Assembly: GCA_016648135.1 (NCBI GenBank)
Contig: JADDOH010002580.1
Span: 1-64,000, forward strand
Direction: 5' to 3'
Source of the DNA: Agrypnia vestita
Lineage: Eukaryota > Arthropoda > Insecta > Trichoptera > Phryganeidae
DNA: 64,000 nt
Each line of letters opens with the position of its first letter. Positions within the stretch are counted from its first letter, which is position 1. A model generated the notes under the pieces. The model was not told where the DNA came from. It was given only the letters and a program-made list of their open reading frames with translations, and searched no databases. The position numbers and the translations under genes are program-made. Positions 1-10,144 of this stretch are shown here, one piece after another.

Positions 1-230
1 GCATGGTATATTCTATCATGGGTGGAAATGGCGAATGTTACAATTGTGTAAAGTGATCACTTAAGCCTACCAAAAGACAGGTCATAAGTCCTGTTACACC
101 CAAATGACTTCTATTCCTACTTTCCCATAATTAATACAGTTTCGTCTCTGTGAGATATCTATAATATACACTAATTGATTAATAATGTCTCTGTGACATA
201 AATCCAGCACTGTTCTGAAAGATTTAAACA
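1..230 (+). repeat. MITE family E, copy 1 (cut by window edge)
   Basis: The block shares the phrase gtgtaaagtgatcactta and the flanking gggtggaa..gaacgtta with 58140-58190 and, more weakly, with 2608-2650. Its later part (tatctataatat, then gtctctgtgacataaatcc) matches 58240-58305 and 2920-2945. It has no coding potential. I read it as a non-autonomous DNA element whose left end lies outside the window. Confidence 0.6.
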
Positions 231-344
231 AACTCAAAATATTCTGAATAACTCATTTAGTTATTTATTTTGTTGGTTAAATGTATATGTACATATATAC
301 ATTATAATTTATACTTAGTGATATAGAGAAAGGTAAAAGATATT

Positions 345-550
345 CAACATTTATGTAGATACCTACTAGCTGTAACCTGTCAAAAATGATGGTACTTTTA
401 CATTCCGTTTCCTAAAGAATAAGTACAGCCGACATCTATGAAATAGTAATAACGAAGTGAAAAAATATTTGGCTATTACCGGGATTCAAACCACGGATCT
501 CCTCCTTTCCGGGGCAGGCGCGTTATCCAATTACACTATAGAAGTCTTGT
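345..550 (-). mobile_element. tRNA-derived SINE (SINE-1)
   Basis: On the minus strand, positions 538-527 read TAGTGTAATTGG, a good RNA polymerase III A box, and 492-481 read GGTTTGAATCCC, a good B box. The sequence between them resembles an Arg-type tRNA but the anticodon stem is imperfect, so this is not a working tRNA gene. The 3' part (about 415-345) ends in a segment shared with 13090-13140 (same strand) and 44510-44590 (opposite strand), which is why I call it a dispersed SINE and not a lone tRNA relic. The tail segment may derive from a partner LINE. Confidence 0.6.
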
Positions 551-555
551 ATATT

Positions 556-924
556 TCCGTGAATATATCGACCTCATCTGTAAGTGTCATTTATTAATTG
601 ATTAGCATTATCCATTTTTAGAGTAATCCACTTTTTCTGATACGATAGTTACAAACTACTTTGCGATCCTGCCGCTAGATGGACACCAGAATTAACCGTT
701 TAATTCATTTTTATTTTTGGACACATTTGATACAACATACATATATTAAATTCAAGAACACATTCCTATTGTGAAGTTGCAATTTTTTCAGAACAAAGTT
801 CTGTGAAATTTTCATAACCAATTAGAAAGACGTACAGAAAAATGAAATCCATGAAAAATGGAACGGAACATGAAATGGTTCGCATCTTTGCCAAGTCCTA
901 TATGTATTGTGTATTGTATTTATG
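556..924. other. AT-rich DNA without recognised feature
   Basis: No coding, RNA or repeat signal could be supported here. Confidence 0.5.
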
Positions 925-1120
925 ACGGGTAATGCAGGCTCGGTGGTAGCAACATCGCTATCATTGCCGCCTTCAGGTTAACTGGCCCAGGGTTCAAGCC
1001 CTATCTCCGGCCATTTAATTTGTTTTTCGCCGTGAATTCGAAAGAAATTACGGACGTTACACGAAGTAACGGGGACAGACAAACAGACTGACGAACATAT
1101 TGAATAACAACTAAATTATT
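925..1120 (+). mobile_element. tRNA-derived SINE (SINE-2), copy 1
   Basis: An A-box-like stretch (tggtagcaaca, 944-954) is followed by a B box (ggttcaagccc, 991-1001). The body continues with a conserved segment (gaattcgaaagaaattacgg, then acacgaagtaacgg) and a gacagacaaacagac stretch. The same order is found reverse-complemented at 43870-44100. Two copies in opposite orientation with pol III boxes make a tRNA-derived SINE likely. The 3' end runs into AT-rich DNA without a clear poly(A) tail. Confidence 0.7.
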
Positions 1121-1124
1121 TTGT

Positions 1125-1970
1125 TAATTATTAGATTGAGATTCTATGTTTCTTGTTCCATGAATTAGAATTTGTAATTCTGTGTTTCTTGTTCTGTGAA
1201 TTAGAATTTGGAATTCTGTCTCAGGATTTGGAAAATTTTCCGAATCCCTTAAGTAATTACGTAGTTGACGATGCTTCACATTTATTGTGTATATTTCTAC
1301 GAAAAGTGGATGGTTGAAGTTATTTTAAACAGAGTACGTTGGGAGATTCTCAATCCTAAATAGTTCATAATACGATATCGTCGCGCTGGTGTTTCTAGCT
1401 TCGGAAACAAAGAAAAATGGAAAAATATAATTCATTCTTATATTCATCTTTACCTTTGTGGTTCCATGGTAGGTACTAAACACAAAAGTTATCTGTAGAT
1501 GACGGAGATAAAGCGCAGCATGTCTCGACACAAAACCTTCGCATCTCTTTTGTTTTCGAGGCTTGCCTTATTACCTTGAATTACAATGAGCAGCGATATT
1601 TCACAGATTATAGTTATAATATTAGCACATTTCCACTAAGCAGAAACACTTTGTGGTTTTAAGAACAATTTCAAAGTGAATAATCCAATTAAAAGAGCAA
1701 TATACCCTTAGATGTGAGGCTTATTTTGCTTCTGCGAAGGCATTAGCATTAGCGACTTAAAATTTTCACGTTGGTCGGCCTTTCTACAGTAATAATATTT
1801 TTTTCCATTTGATGTTCAATTACATTAAGGGTTCTTCATTACGCATTATAAGCCTGTGATAATATAATTTTATAATAAAAATAATATGTCAGCGTTGTGG
1901 ATTCATTTATGTAATTCAAAAATTATAATTAATTAAAATAGTCTCACAGAAAACTGATTTAGAACATATA
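1125..1970. other. AT-rich DNA, no recognised feature
   Basis: Short near-duplicate phrases occur (gaattagaatttg.aattctg at about 1160-1220), but there is no supportable gene. A 68-codon frame on the minus strand at 1325-1531 has no recognisable domain. Confidence 0.5.
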
Positions 1971-1974
1971 TTGT

Positions 1975-2565
1975 GTAACGAGGCTAAAAAAAATCACGCA
2001 CTGTCATGTGAGAGTTGTTTGAAATGATCACAACACTATCAAAGATTCCAGAATGGCCTAGCGTAATCTACTTGCTTCTACGGCTTTCGAGAAGCATCGA
2101 GAAACATCCATAAAAGCCTGGAAGCCACGAGAAAGTTCTCGTAAGCACTATGAACGCCTAGAAGGCTCGATATCAGCAGATATAAAGAGGACCGCGCGCG
2201 GGAGAAACATTGTTGTTATTTTTGGCCGCATGACAGCGAAACCATCGCGAAGGCAGCCGCGAGCTGCAGAGGTCAGTGTGGCCAAGCAAGTGGTAATTCG
2301 ACAGCGAATAATCGGTAAAAGTTTTTAATCAACCGGAGCGAATAATACGTGCGGAAATTGGATGGAATGTTCTAGTGAATAGTGAATAAAGTCTCTATTT
2401 GCGAGTGATAAATTTACGAAATCGTTAAATTTGGATAATAGTATTAAATCAAACAGTGTTAAGTGACTTTGTACGTTTGATTAATTAATTAATTAATCAG
2501 TAATTAATAAATCCCGTATTAAATTCAAGCGCTCATAATTCCTCCCACAGCCACGACACTTGACA
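1975..2565 (+). mobile_element. Probable solo LTR of an LTR retrotransposon
   Basis: The block is richer in G+C than its surroundings. It has a TATA-like box (gatataaag, about 2180-2188) followed about 200 bp downstream by a polyadenylation signal AATAAA (2385-2390), the order expected of U3-R-U5. The segment around the AATAAA (gtgcggaaattg..atggaat..tctagtgaa.agtgaataaag) recurs at 19748-19790, and gaagcatcgagaa recurs at 21676-21688, so it is repetitive. Exact termini and a target duplication were not found, and no gag or pol frame is attached. It could also be the 5' UTR or promoter of another transposon. Confidence 0.45.
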
Positions 2566-2965
2566 ATATAACTTTCAAAATTTTGATAATGTTTGGATGT
2601 TTTTATGGTGGAATTGGTGAACGTTATACTGTGTTAAATGATAACTTACGACATACAGGTCTACCCTATGACCGGCGCCGTGCTGCGCGTATCTGCCGCC
2701 GCGTCTTTTCCGTAGCGTAAAATCGACAAAGCAAATGGGTCGACCGATCATCCGCGTAGTGCGTTTGATAAGCGCGTATTGTATGAAAATAAATGTAGCG
2801 GCGTTCCGCGGCGGAACACGCGCGTTGTGGCGCCGGCCTATAAAGACTTCCATAAACGTTTTCCATAAAGTGTTCGTGTCTGTGAAACTTCTATAATTCA
2901 TCATAATTCAAAATTATCCCTCTGTAGACAAAATCCACTGTGTTCTCAGAACAAATTTATTAAAA
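2566..2965 (+). repeat. MITE family E, copy 2, interrupted
   Basis: The left part (2600-2671, tggtggaattggtgaacgtta) and right part (2837-2960) resemble the copies at 1-230 and 57950-58310. They are separated by a GC-rich insertion (2672-2836). Confidence 0.5.
2672..2836. mobile_element. 165 bp GC-rich MITE nested in family E
   Basis: The ends are inverted repeats: CCGGCGCC at 2672-2679 and GGCGCCGG at 2829-2836. Similarity extends inward to CCGCCGCG on both sides (2687-2694 and, reversed, near 2808-2815). Its G+C content contrasts sharply with the AT-rich flanks. The overlapping minus-strand frames across it (2575-2904 and 2666-2866) are by-products of the GC-rich palindrome. Confidence 0.5.
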
Positions 2966-3097
2966 AAAAATTATAATATTGAATTAATAAATACTCAATT
3001 CATATAACGTAAGTACCTATCAGTTATTCAATTATTTTATGAGATAAATTAAACACGTTAACTTAGTATAAAACCACTATTTATTAGTTAATATGCC

Positions 3098-3130
3098 AAC
3101 CAGTTTCCCTTCCATCAAACGTCATCAGTG
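3098..3130 (-). ncRNA. Hammerhead-like motif (left arm, degenerate)
   Basis: The minus strand reads CTGATGA (3128-3122) and then GAAAC (3107-3103). The segment between them no longer forms a convincing helix II, so activity is doubtful. Confidence 0.45.
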
Positions 3131-3167
3131 CATTATTAAGAACAGTTCAGATTCTGTTCTCAATAGT

Positions 3168-3206
3168 TCCCTGATGAAGTTTGAATAAAGGGAAACCGGT
3201 TGGCAT
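3168..3206 (+). ncRNA. Hammerhead-like motif (right arm, degenerate)
   Basis: CTGATGA (3171-3177) is followed by GAAAC (3192-3196) and the palindrome ACCGGT. Helix II pairing is poor. It is an inverted partner of the motif at 3098-3130. Confidence 0.45.
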
Positions 3207-3370
3207 ATTAACAAATAAATAGTGGTTTTATACTAAGTTAATTTGTTTAATTTATTAAATGTCAAACCACAGAGTGATTGCTTTGTACCAGAATATATAA
3301 TTTCATGTTTTATTAATGCTTCAAGTTTGTGTTTACTGGGGTATTATGCCGTGTTGTTACGACCTTTCGG

Positions 3371-3411
3371 GCCGACGTTTCGGATCCCATTGCAGGGTCC
3401 ATCATCAGGGC
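3371..3411 (-). ncRNA. Hammerhead ribozyme motif, PLE lineage A
   Basis: On the minus strand CTGATGA (3408-3402) is followed by helix II (GGACCC pairing with GGGATCC, one bulged base), then GAAAC and GTC. Bases GCC before the core and GGC after the GTC can form helix I. Helix III is reduced to the palindrome ACGT, which suggests action as a dimer. The same motif recurs at 36133, 36172, 39219, 43245 and 43537. Activity is not shown. Confidence 0.7.
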
Positions 3412-4050
3412 TGATGTGTTGTATCGGCTTGCAATACCGTGCCGAAGTCATGATGTGTTGTATTGTGTTGTATGTATGATTCATCTGTTGTTTGATCACT
3501 ATCTTTACGGAGTCTGCGACGAGAATGACTTTGAAGCGCCGGATACCAAGATGTTTTTAATTTGAGACCATCATCTCTATTAATGTTTATCGGATGCTTG
3601 TAGATTTCTAGTGCTTCCTTGATAAGACGCGCATGGTGACTCTTAGGCTTTCCAAGGATTTTCGGTTCGAATGCAAAATGATGGCCGGTATCCAGAAAAT
3701 GCTCAGCCAGTGCTGATTTTTCTGGATGACCGAGTTTGCATGCCCGTTTGTGCTCGTTGACCCTTTTGGAAATGATATGCGCCATTTGCCCCACGTATAC
3801 TTTATCGCAGTCTTGACAATCGAGTCTATACACACCCTCTGTTTCTAAGCGATCTCGATTCTTCGCTGATCTCAACATATCCTTAATTTTGAAGTTGGTA
3901 TCAAAAACTGTCTTACTGTCTCTTTTCTTGAGAGCTCTGGCAATTCTGTCTGTAACGCTTTGGACAAAAGGCAGAAAGGCGATGCCTTTGCACTCAGGTT
4001 CTGTATGTTTTTCAGGGCGAACAGACCTCGTTCTTATGACGTGTTGTACA
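3405..4050 (-). pseudogene. PLE polyprotein C-terminus with GIY-YIG endonuclease
   Basis: The open minus-strand frame first reads a linker (PFVQSVTDRIARALKKRDS) and then the GIY-YIG signature EGVYRLDCQDCDKVYVG at about 3848-3798. It continues with conserved EHKRACKLGHPEKSALAEHF and ALEIYKHPININR. In Penelope-like retroelements this domain nicks the target and follows the reverse transcriptase; here the reverse transcriptase is absent, so the protein cannot be complete. The frame has no internal stop from about 4050 to 3405. The first ATG in frame is at 3878, inside the linker, and is not a natural start. The TGA stop (3407-3405) lies inside the CTGATGA core of the downstream hammerhead motif. 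Related coding pieces occur at 18480-18708, 27815-27960, 39487-39775 and, more distantly, 62960-63345. Confidence 0.8.
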
Positions 4051-4120
4051 ACGCGTCATAAGAACTTGAAGATTCAACACAAACTTGAAGATTCTGAGTG
4101 GCCGTGAAAACCTAAGAACA

Positions 4121-4405
4121 TTCTTTATTAATGCTCTTCTGTCTTACTAAATCATACTTCAAAAATTATCACAGATTCATGCAAAAAATATCACATCCTA
4201 CCATTATACAAACGTCGGGTGATTCGATGTACCTACTAAAAAGTGTATCGGGCAACGTTGACAATTCATCATCATAATCTTGAGGATATGCGATGCATTC
4301 AATAAACTGATAAGATTATTAGATATTGATACAGATCAATTGATGATACAGTTCAGCCACACAAGATTAAGAAAATTTTGAGTGCAGATTTTTTTTCTAC
4401 TTAAT
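4121..4405. other. AT-rich DNA, no recognised feature
   Basis: Nothing supportable was seen between the PLE and the LINE end. Confidence 0.5.
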
Positions 4406-4409
4406 AATT

Positions 4410-4907
4410 AATTTATAAAACTGGGAAGACTTCGGTGGCTGGGTCCCTGCTGAACTCAAGGCCAATAGGGCGAAGGAGCTTAGGAAGGCCGAAACTAAGA
4501 TGGAGTGATAACGTCCTCAAAGATATCTCTGCCTTAGAGCTTCGAAACTGGAGAGAGCTGGCACTAGACCGAGATGAGTGGAGGAAAAGTATTGAGGAGG
4601 CCAAGACCTACCAAGGGTTGTAGTGCCAAGAATGATGATGAATAATTAAGTCTCTTTTTCTCTTGTTCATTATTTTTGTATTATTCTTTACATGCCTATG
4701 TTTTCTGCTAATAATTAAGTCTCTTTTTCTTTTGTTTAAATTTTTTATTCTTTCTTATATAATTCTTAACATGCCTAAGTTTACTTCATAACATATTTCT
4801 AAATGTGGAGACCGGTAATTGGCTATCTACATTGTATTAATGTTTTCTATGCTTCTTTGTTGTGCTGTTGGTCTTCCACGAATATTAAATAAATAAATAA
4901 ATATTAT
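4410..4907 (+). mobile_element. 5'-truncated LINE (RTE-like) 3' end
   Basis: A frame at 4435-4623 ends a LINE ORF2. It reads GRPKLRWSDNVLKDISALEL and then NWRELALDRDEWRKSIEEAK before a stop at 4621-4623. This GRP..RW..D....D...W...A.DR..WR...EEA pattern is typical of the tail of RTE-type LINE polyproteins. The stop is followed by aagaatgatgatgaa. The 3' UTR contains a tandem duplication of about 66 bp (4642-4707 and 4708-4775, each beginning aataattaagtctcttttt). It ends in an (AAAT)n tail near 4888-4907. Endonuclease and reverse transcriptase are missing. Confidence 0.7.
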
Positions 4908-5209
4908 CGCTCCACATGGAGCAAAAACAAAGAACCGCAGATAGGTACCTCGCTCTAACATTTTGGTCAGATAAGTTTGCCGATAAATATCGATACCTCA
5001 ATTTCACTTTATTTATGGAAGTTTCCGGAAAAGTTACCCAAGTAATAAATAAGAGAGAAAGAAAAAAAGTTTAGATTGAGCAAAATAAAATCTTCTTATC
5101 GTCTTAAAAAACCCAAACGGGTGTCGTGTGATGGAAATAGATCGCTGAGCACTTTGAATTTTTTTTTCAGTGACCATTGTTTAAAGGTATATCAATTTTA
5201 AAATAAATT

Positions 5210-5365
5210 GGTATATATACAGGGTTATTTGGAAAACATTAATAACCTCGAAGGAATTTGTTCTTGCCTTGATTATGAGTCGAAAATGTTCAAGCTATTG
5301 TGACCTAATATCAATAGTTATGGAGATATGCGAGATCAAAGTTTACATTTACATAAATCTTAAAT
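5210..5365 (+). repeat. MITE family F, left-half fragment
   Basis: It starts tatacagggttatttgg and continues with ttgattatgagtcgaaaatg and gacctaatatcaatagttat, identical or nearly so to 35406, 48819 and 28081. The right arm is lost. Confidence 0.75.
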
Positions 5366-5525
5366 GCAGATTAAATCTCGCGTACAAATCCGTTCAGTGG
5401 TTCACGAGATTAGCTCGGTTATACAGACAGACAGCTAGGGGACAGAAGATCGCCGGTTTGTTTTATACTACGCACGTTTACGATGGTTTACTTCATTGGA
5501 TATTTTAAGACAACATAAGGCACCA
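5366..5525 (+). repeat. LINE or SINE 3'-end-like fragment
   Basis: The phrase aaatccgttcagtggttcac followed by gttatacagacagacag resembles conserved 3' ends of insect LINE/SINE pairs. No pol III head or coding frame is attached. Confidence 0.35.
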
Positions 5526-5529
5526 TTTA

Positions 5530-6090
5530 GGGGTGGAGCTTGTTGTAATTTTAAACTCTTTAAAATACTTGTGGAGGTGGATGAGCCCTCCGGCTTAGGA
5601 TGAGTTGAAGCAGTGTTGACGATGTAAAGTCATGATGGTTTTACAGAATTTATTGAATTGCAAAAGCAAAAGTTACAAGGAATACAGTAGGGACAAAGGT
5701 TACAGTGAAAGCGTGAGGTTCGAAGGTATGACGGTGAGGGCTTCCGCTATATGAGCCGTTCACTGGGGGAGTGAGATAGTCTACTCTCGAGACTACGAGA
5801 CTACCGTTTTTATAGATGTCGTGATCAAAAGACTCGGTGTAGTATGACTTTGTCTTACTCGGCCGCTCGTGTGGGTAATATTTAGTCTGGTCAGCAAGGT
5901 GAGTTGCCTCGCTTTTCCTGCCCTCTGCTATACGTCGCCTTTGTACTCGATTATTGGTCCGGCTTACATTGTCGCCCGGTTTACGGATTCAGCGTTCTGA
6001 TTTCGACCTTTGCCGTGCTTGATTGTCGGCGTATGCTGTGTCTCCTTACACGTGTATATGTACGCGTCTTTGGCCACCACATACTTAACA
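5530..6090 (-). mobile_element. Probable solo LTR (minus orientation)
   Basis: Read on the minus strand the block begins TGTTAAGTATGTGG at 6090. It has a TATA box (tctataaaaacgg, 5816-5804) and then AATAAA (5654-5649), in LTR order and spacing. It is much richer in G+C than its flanks. No partner LTR, primer-binding site or coding region is attached, and the inner end near 5530 is uncertain. A plus-strand frame at 5904-6164 across it has no domain. Confidence 0.45.
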
Positions 6091-6099
6091 TTTTTACTC

Positions 6100-6970
6100 A
6101 TTTTTTTTTTCAAAAATTGTGTTGCGAACGCAGAATACGTTTCACATCAATATTCTTACCGTGAGCCTTAACCGATCTTGTGGTCAAGGTATTCAATAGT
6201 AGAATGCGTTGGTGCACATCTTTTTTTAATTTAAAAAAATTCAAGTGTGTTTTTTAATTTTTTTAAAATTATATTCAAATGCGATTTAAGAGTTCATATA
6301 TATTTTTTGTGTAATTTTGGATAAAAAATATTGATCTCTAAAAATCGTATTTGATTTTTTTATTATTTTTTTGATTAAAATGAAGTTCTTCACAATAAAA
6401 ATCGTTAGTTTATAAAAAATAAAAATTATATGTCTCTTTTTATACAGTCCTTTACTTCAAACTTCAGACGCTCGCTAACATGAACATGAAAAGCTTAACC
6501 AAAGGCGACATCTTCTTAAGTCATCCATCAAGCCTTTAAGTACCTACTGCTTTCACATATTTGTTGTAATTTTGTTACTAGTTTATGAATTACTTTTCAT
6601 CATCATCATCACAAAGTGCTTCTATATTCTACATGAGTCAACCAGTCCAGACCCTTCATGTAGGTACATTTTTTGTTGTTTTTCCCAGATTAATCTGGGC
6701 GACTCACCGAATGAATTTTTTTTTTTTTAGATATACTAACATAATCTATAAATACTTTGGTGTGTTTTATTTTATTTCAAAAAATTTAAATCATATTATT
6801 TATTTTAATTATTTACTATGATAAACAGAAAATCATATTTATCAAAAAATTACGCATTACAACCAGGATCAAATAAGTAAATTAGTAAAACTGCCAGTAC
6901 ATGCTTTTATCAACTGTGACAGATTAAAAGTATTAGGAGATAACTTCTCCCTGAAGCCGCCCGTTTACTC
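6100..6970. other. AT-rich low-complexity DNA
   Basis: Long T and A runs and a short (CAT)n stretch at 6598-6611 are present. No gene is supportable. Confidence 0.6.
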
Positions 6971-6974
6971 ATAA

Positions 6975-7475
6975 ATGCTTTTGTGGTGTCACGTGTGGAC
7001 TACTGTAATTGCATTTATGCTGGACTTCCAAAATTCCAGCTAGATAGACTACAGTCCATTCGTTTTCCTCAAAGATTCGAGTTTAAGTTGTGTTGGTTAA
7101 TGTACAAGGCGACACATAGTATGGTGCCTCTGTATCTTCAAGAGTTCTGCATCCCAGACGACTCAAATAGTAGACGCCAAACTTTGAGGTCAGCCACTAC
7201 TTCAGCTGCAGGAAGAGCTGTAGAACCGACCATTCACTACCAGACGACTAAGTTTAGTGAACGGGCATTTACGGTGGCAGGCCCAAAGGCGTAGAACTCT
7301 CTTCCCTCCGTAATACGGAACAGTGCATCAGAAACGGTGCTTAAAAAAAGACTTAAAACGCACCTTTTTGTAAAATTATTTTCATTAGGCTAGGGACTAG
7401 TGTAGGAGTAAACAATGTTAGTGTAAAGCGCCCTTGCGGTAATTTGTTATACGAAAATGGCGCTATAGAAAAAAA
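6975..7475 (+). mobile_element. L2/CR1-type LINE ORF2 C-terminus and 3' UTR
   Basis: The frame at 6983-7294 reads VSRVDYCNCIYAGLPKFQLD, then FKLCWLMYKATHSMVPLYLQ. It continues as RAFTVAGPKA and, after one stop, NSLPSVIRNSASETVLKKRL and KTHLFVKLF to about 7390. This order (DYCN..YGLP, L..YK...G..P.YL, R.FS.A.P..WN.LP, F...LK.HLF) is the classic tail of L2/CR1 reverse transcriptases. The 3' end (gtaaagcgcccttgcgg..ggcgctatag plus poly(A), to about 7475) is also L2-like. A deletion between the LD and IR segments and an in-frame stop at 7292-7294 make it dead. Confidence 0.8.
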
Positions 7476-7645
7476 AAAACATTTTTTATTATTAACCCAA
7501 TCCGGAAAATTTGCTTTACGTGGAACAGCAATATTATTTTCGCTAATTCGAACGATGGTACGATAAAAATGAGACCTACATAATGTGTAACAATCTTGTG
7601 TAAATGATAATTAAATTATTATTCCATTTTCAAATGGCTATCACA

Positions 7646-7849
7646 CAGGGGCGTGCAGTGAGAAAAGGAAGCATGACTTTTATTCAAACATATATTTGGG
7701 AAAAAAAATCGAAATTAAATATTTATCTGACAGAATATATGTTAATTATTGTGATATAAATATAACGAAATGTATCTCTAATTTCGGTTCCTATTCAAAA
7801 TATATGCTTACCAAAAAGTCATGCTTCTTGTTCTCACTGCCAGCGCCTG
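7646..7849. mobile_element. 204 bp hAT-type MITE with 8 bp target duplication
   Basis: The ends are inverted repeats: CAGGGGCGTGCAGTGAG at 7646-7662 against CTCACTGCCAGCGCCTG at 7833-7849. Similarity continues inward (gaagcatgactttt / aaaagtcatgcttc). Flanks ctatcaca (7638-7645) and ctatcatc (7850-7857) agree at 6 of 8 positions, as expected of an old hAT insertion. The interior is AT-rich and non-coding. Confidence 0.75.
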
Positions 7850-7859
7850 CTATCATCAT

Positions 7860-8725
7860 ATATGCTTGGTGACAACATCATGATACACGGTACGTGATGC
7901 CAGGATAAATTTAATTTTGAACTAGATAGGTAGGTATATTCTAAAAATATTAAAAAATGTCACAAAATCGTATAAAAAATCAATTACCCATTTGATCAAT
8001 TTCATACAAAAATAATTACACTTTTTTCAAAAAAAATTTCCCCCATTTTGAAAAATTTATAAGAATCAAATTTTTTCTCCGATGGGGAGTTCATTGCTAC
8101 ATATTTTTCTAACCAAATATGCTTTTCCCGCATATCTTTGCTAAAAAAAATCGTAGTTTCCTCAATAGATGATATAATTTGATAAAAAAAAGGATAGGGG
8201 TCGAGATGTGAGAGAAATCAATCGTATAATTCAATCATTGACCCATTGAATCTATTCCGATCCGGATAAGGATAGGTTAAACATATCCTTGCTCATGTGA
8301 ATATTAATGTACAGAGATCTGATTCATCATCTTCTCCTTCGTTGCTCTCGATGAAGAAAATGTGAGCGGTTCCCAAATTTTCCGTGATGAATCTCGGGAA
8401 CACTCGAGAAATATTCTCAAGAAAGAATTTCTTTTTTGGCTCAAGAACGATTTTCAAGAGTAACGATCTGCCCCTTGGAGATCTCACTAGCTAGTTATGT
8501 ATTTTCTTATTTTGTCTATACGAGAGAAATTTTCTTATATCACCGGCTGCATTGCTGAACAATCTTGTAAAAATTTAACTAGTTTTTTTACTACAGTTTA
8601 AAATGTGTATTTCCAATTGAATATTTTTCATTTTTTTATTTAAAAAGATATAAGAGACCTGAAGGGTCAAAAAATTCACAGTACTCTCTGCAGTTTTGTG
8701 AAAAGTCATCAAGGTGGCATTATTT
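7860..8725. other. AT-rich DNA, no recognised feature
   Basis: A slightly less AT-rich patch at 8290-8495 contains a 64-codon minus-strand frame with an acidic stretch, but without start context, domain or second copy to support it. Confidence 0.45.
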
Positions 8726-9145
8726 AAAACAAAAATTCCAAAGTATGAAATGCGCCAATAAATGACGTTTTATAATTAGGTCATTTATTGACACATTTCA
8801 TACTTCGGAATTTTCATTTTTAAATATCAATTATGGTGTTTTTATAAAATTATTTAGCTTTTATTAAGTGAATAATGCCTCAAAATACGAGAATAAATAG
8901 AATAAACTGTTTAAAATCATATCTTTATATAATAAAAAGCGTTTTTAAAATCAACAAAAAACGTAAAAAATTATTGAAAATTTAAAACATTATAACTTTA
9001 CTAATATTGAATATTTCTTTATTTCCTTAGTACTAGTTCTAGAAAATGAAGTATAATTTGTACGTATAAAAAAACATATAATGCGTACATATAAATATTA
9101 ATATAAAAACGATTTTTTGGCCGTGGCCTGTTGATAAATGCTTAA
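8726..9145 (+). repeat. Repeat family G, copy 1, with terminal hairpin
   Basis: Positions 8726-8826 form a hairpin (aaattccaaagtatgaaatg / catttcatacttcggaattt). The following 300 bp, ending gattttttggccgtggcctg, match the reverse complement of 51500-51870, with clear divergence. No coding potential. It is probably an old DNA transposon fragment. Confidence 0.6.
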
Positions 9146-9690
9146 ATTTCATTAATTATTTTAAATAATAATTAGTTTATTACTTTTATATAATGACAAA
9201 GGTTCTATCTAAGTAATTGTCTTAAAAAATTGCAGTCTAGAACATACATTCTGATATAAATGAATAATAAAAACCCACATTTTCGTAAAAAAAATGCCGA
9301 AATATGCATTTGCAGTAAATGTCCAGCCTTAAAGCATTTCAATTTTGCGCGTACATTCTGCAGATTGCGTTGCGAGCCATATCATCGCTTTCAACTTGAA
9401 GTAAAGGTGGCCCCTTCATTTTGCTGGTCCGATAACATCGTGACTTTTGAACGACAAGGTGACATTTAAACATTTCAATTATATGTCTTTTTATATCATA
9501 ATTCGCCGGATGAAGGCCCAAAATGTCATGACGTAGATACAGTGTGTATCGAAACAAGTGGACGCTTAAAAAAGTCGGTCTGGTTTATACAAAGATTGTT
9601 CCTGAGGATAGCGTCTGCTATGAGTTCGATTCGCAACGATTCCCGGGGTTGAAAAGAATACCTTCCATCTTTTAGGAGTTCTTTCGCGAG
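9146..9690. other. No recognised feature
   Basis: A 69-codon plus-strand frame at 9260-9469 and a 72-codon minus frame at 9339-9557 overlap on a less AT-rich patch. Neither has a domain. Confidence 0.4.
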
Positions 9691-9699
9691 GGCAGGTTC

Positions 9700-10140
9700 C
9701 GTGAGACTAATTGTGTGGATAGGGGAGTCTGATGCTGTCCATTCTCTGGATAAGTCTTTTCTTCGCTATCTCCTCCATCTTACAATCAGCCTCAAATATC
9801 TCTCTTATTCCAGTATTCCTCACACGATCCCTCATGTCTTGCCTGCAATCATCCTCAGGGTCTTCATCTCGGAAGCTCTCAATGTTCATTTATTCCTGAT
9901 TGTGTCTACCCTTGCTTCAAGGCCGCTTGTCATTATCGGGCTCATGCATGCTTTACAGATTCTGATCTTGCTCTTGATGGCCATATCTTCATTTTTACAA
10001 ATTGTGAATTTTAGAGCACCGCTTCTACATTGCCACCGCCTTGTTAACGTGTGCTTGTATTTCTTCACACAGATCAGCTCCTCTAACCAGATCTATGCTA
10101 ATATATCTGAAAGTCAAAAGGCTAATTAGTGTTCTTAAAT
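9700..10140 (-). mobile_element. LINE ORF2 C-terminal relic
   Basis: Minus-strand frames read IKSKIRICKACMSPIMTSGL and EARVDTIRNK (about 9985-9886), then DRVRNTGIREIFEADCKMEE and RLIQRMDSIRLPYPHN (about 9830-9707). The order PI.TYG.E...DT, RDR.RN..IR, and R..RMD..R is that of the thumb and C-terminus of RTE/Jockey-type reverse transcriptases. At least one frameshift near 9886 separates the blocks. No catalytic YADD segment remains. Confidence 0.6.
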
Positions 10141-10144
10141 TAAT

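Larger units (their letters stand above)
3060..3300 (+). mobile_element. PLE lineage B: inverted terminal repeats plus ORF start
   Basis: Two arms (about 3062-3128 and 3170-3245) are inverted copies sharing ttggcatattaa and atagtggttttatactaa. Each carries a hammerhead-like core pointing outward. Immediately after the right arm an ATG at 3259 opens a short frame MSNHRVIALYQNI that ends at 3300. Its start resembles MSNHKVNAL at 38195 and MTDHKVNAL at 45465. This recurrent layout suggests a Penelope-like terminal unit truncated soon after the start codon. Assignment to PLEs is by association with the ribozymes and by comparison with the GIY-YIG-bearing copies in the window. Confidence 0.55.
3320..4120 (-). 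mobile_element. PLE lineage A, copy 1 (5'-truncated, GIY-YIG type)
   Basis: This minus-strand element contains a GIY-YIG endonuclease frame followed by a terminal repeat with a hammerhead motif. A short inverted piece of the same terminal repeat (about 4075-4120, ttgaagattctgagtggccg) closes the other end, as at 18760-18790. Most of the reverse transcriptase upstream is missing. Inverted partial repeats around a truncated body are typical of Penelope-like elements. Confidence 0.8.

Noticed and set aside
481..545. Functional Arg tRNA gene on the minus strand
   Set aside because: The A and B boxes are good, but the anticodon stem does not pair and the tail is that of a dispersed SINE.
5904..6164. 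86-codon plus-strand frame
   Set aside because: It lies across a minus-strand LTR-like block, has no domain and no homologous copy.
8293..8487. 64-codon minus-strand frame with an acidic stretch
   Set aside because: No domain, start context or second copy; the length is within chance for this composition.
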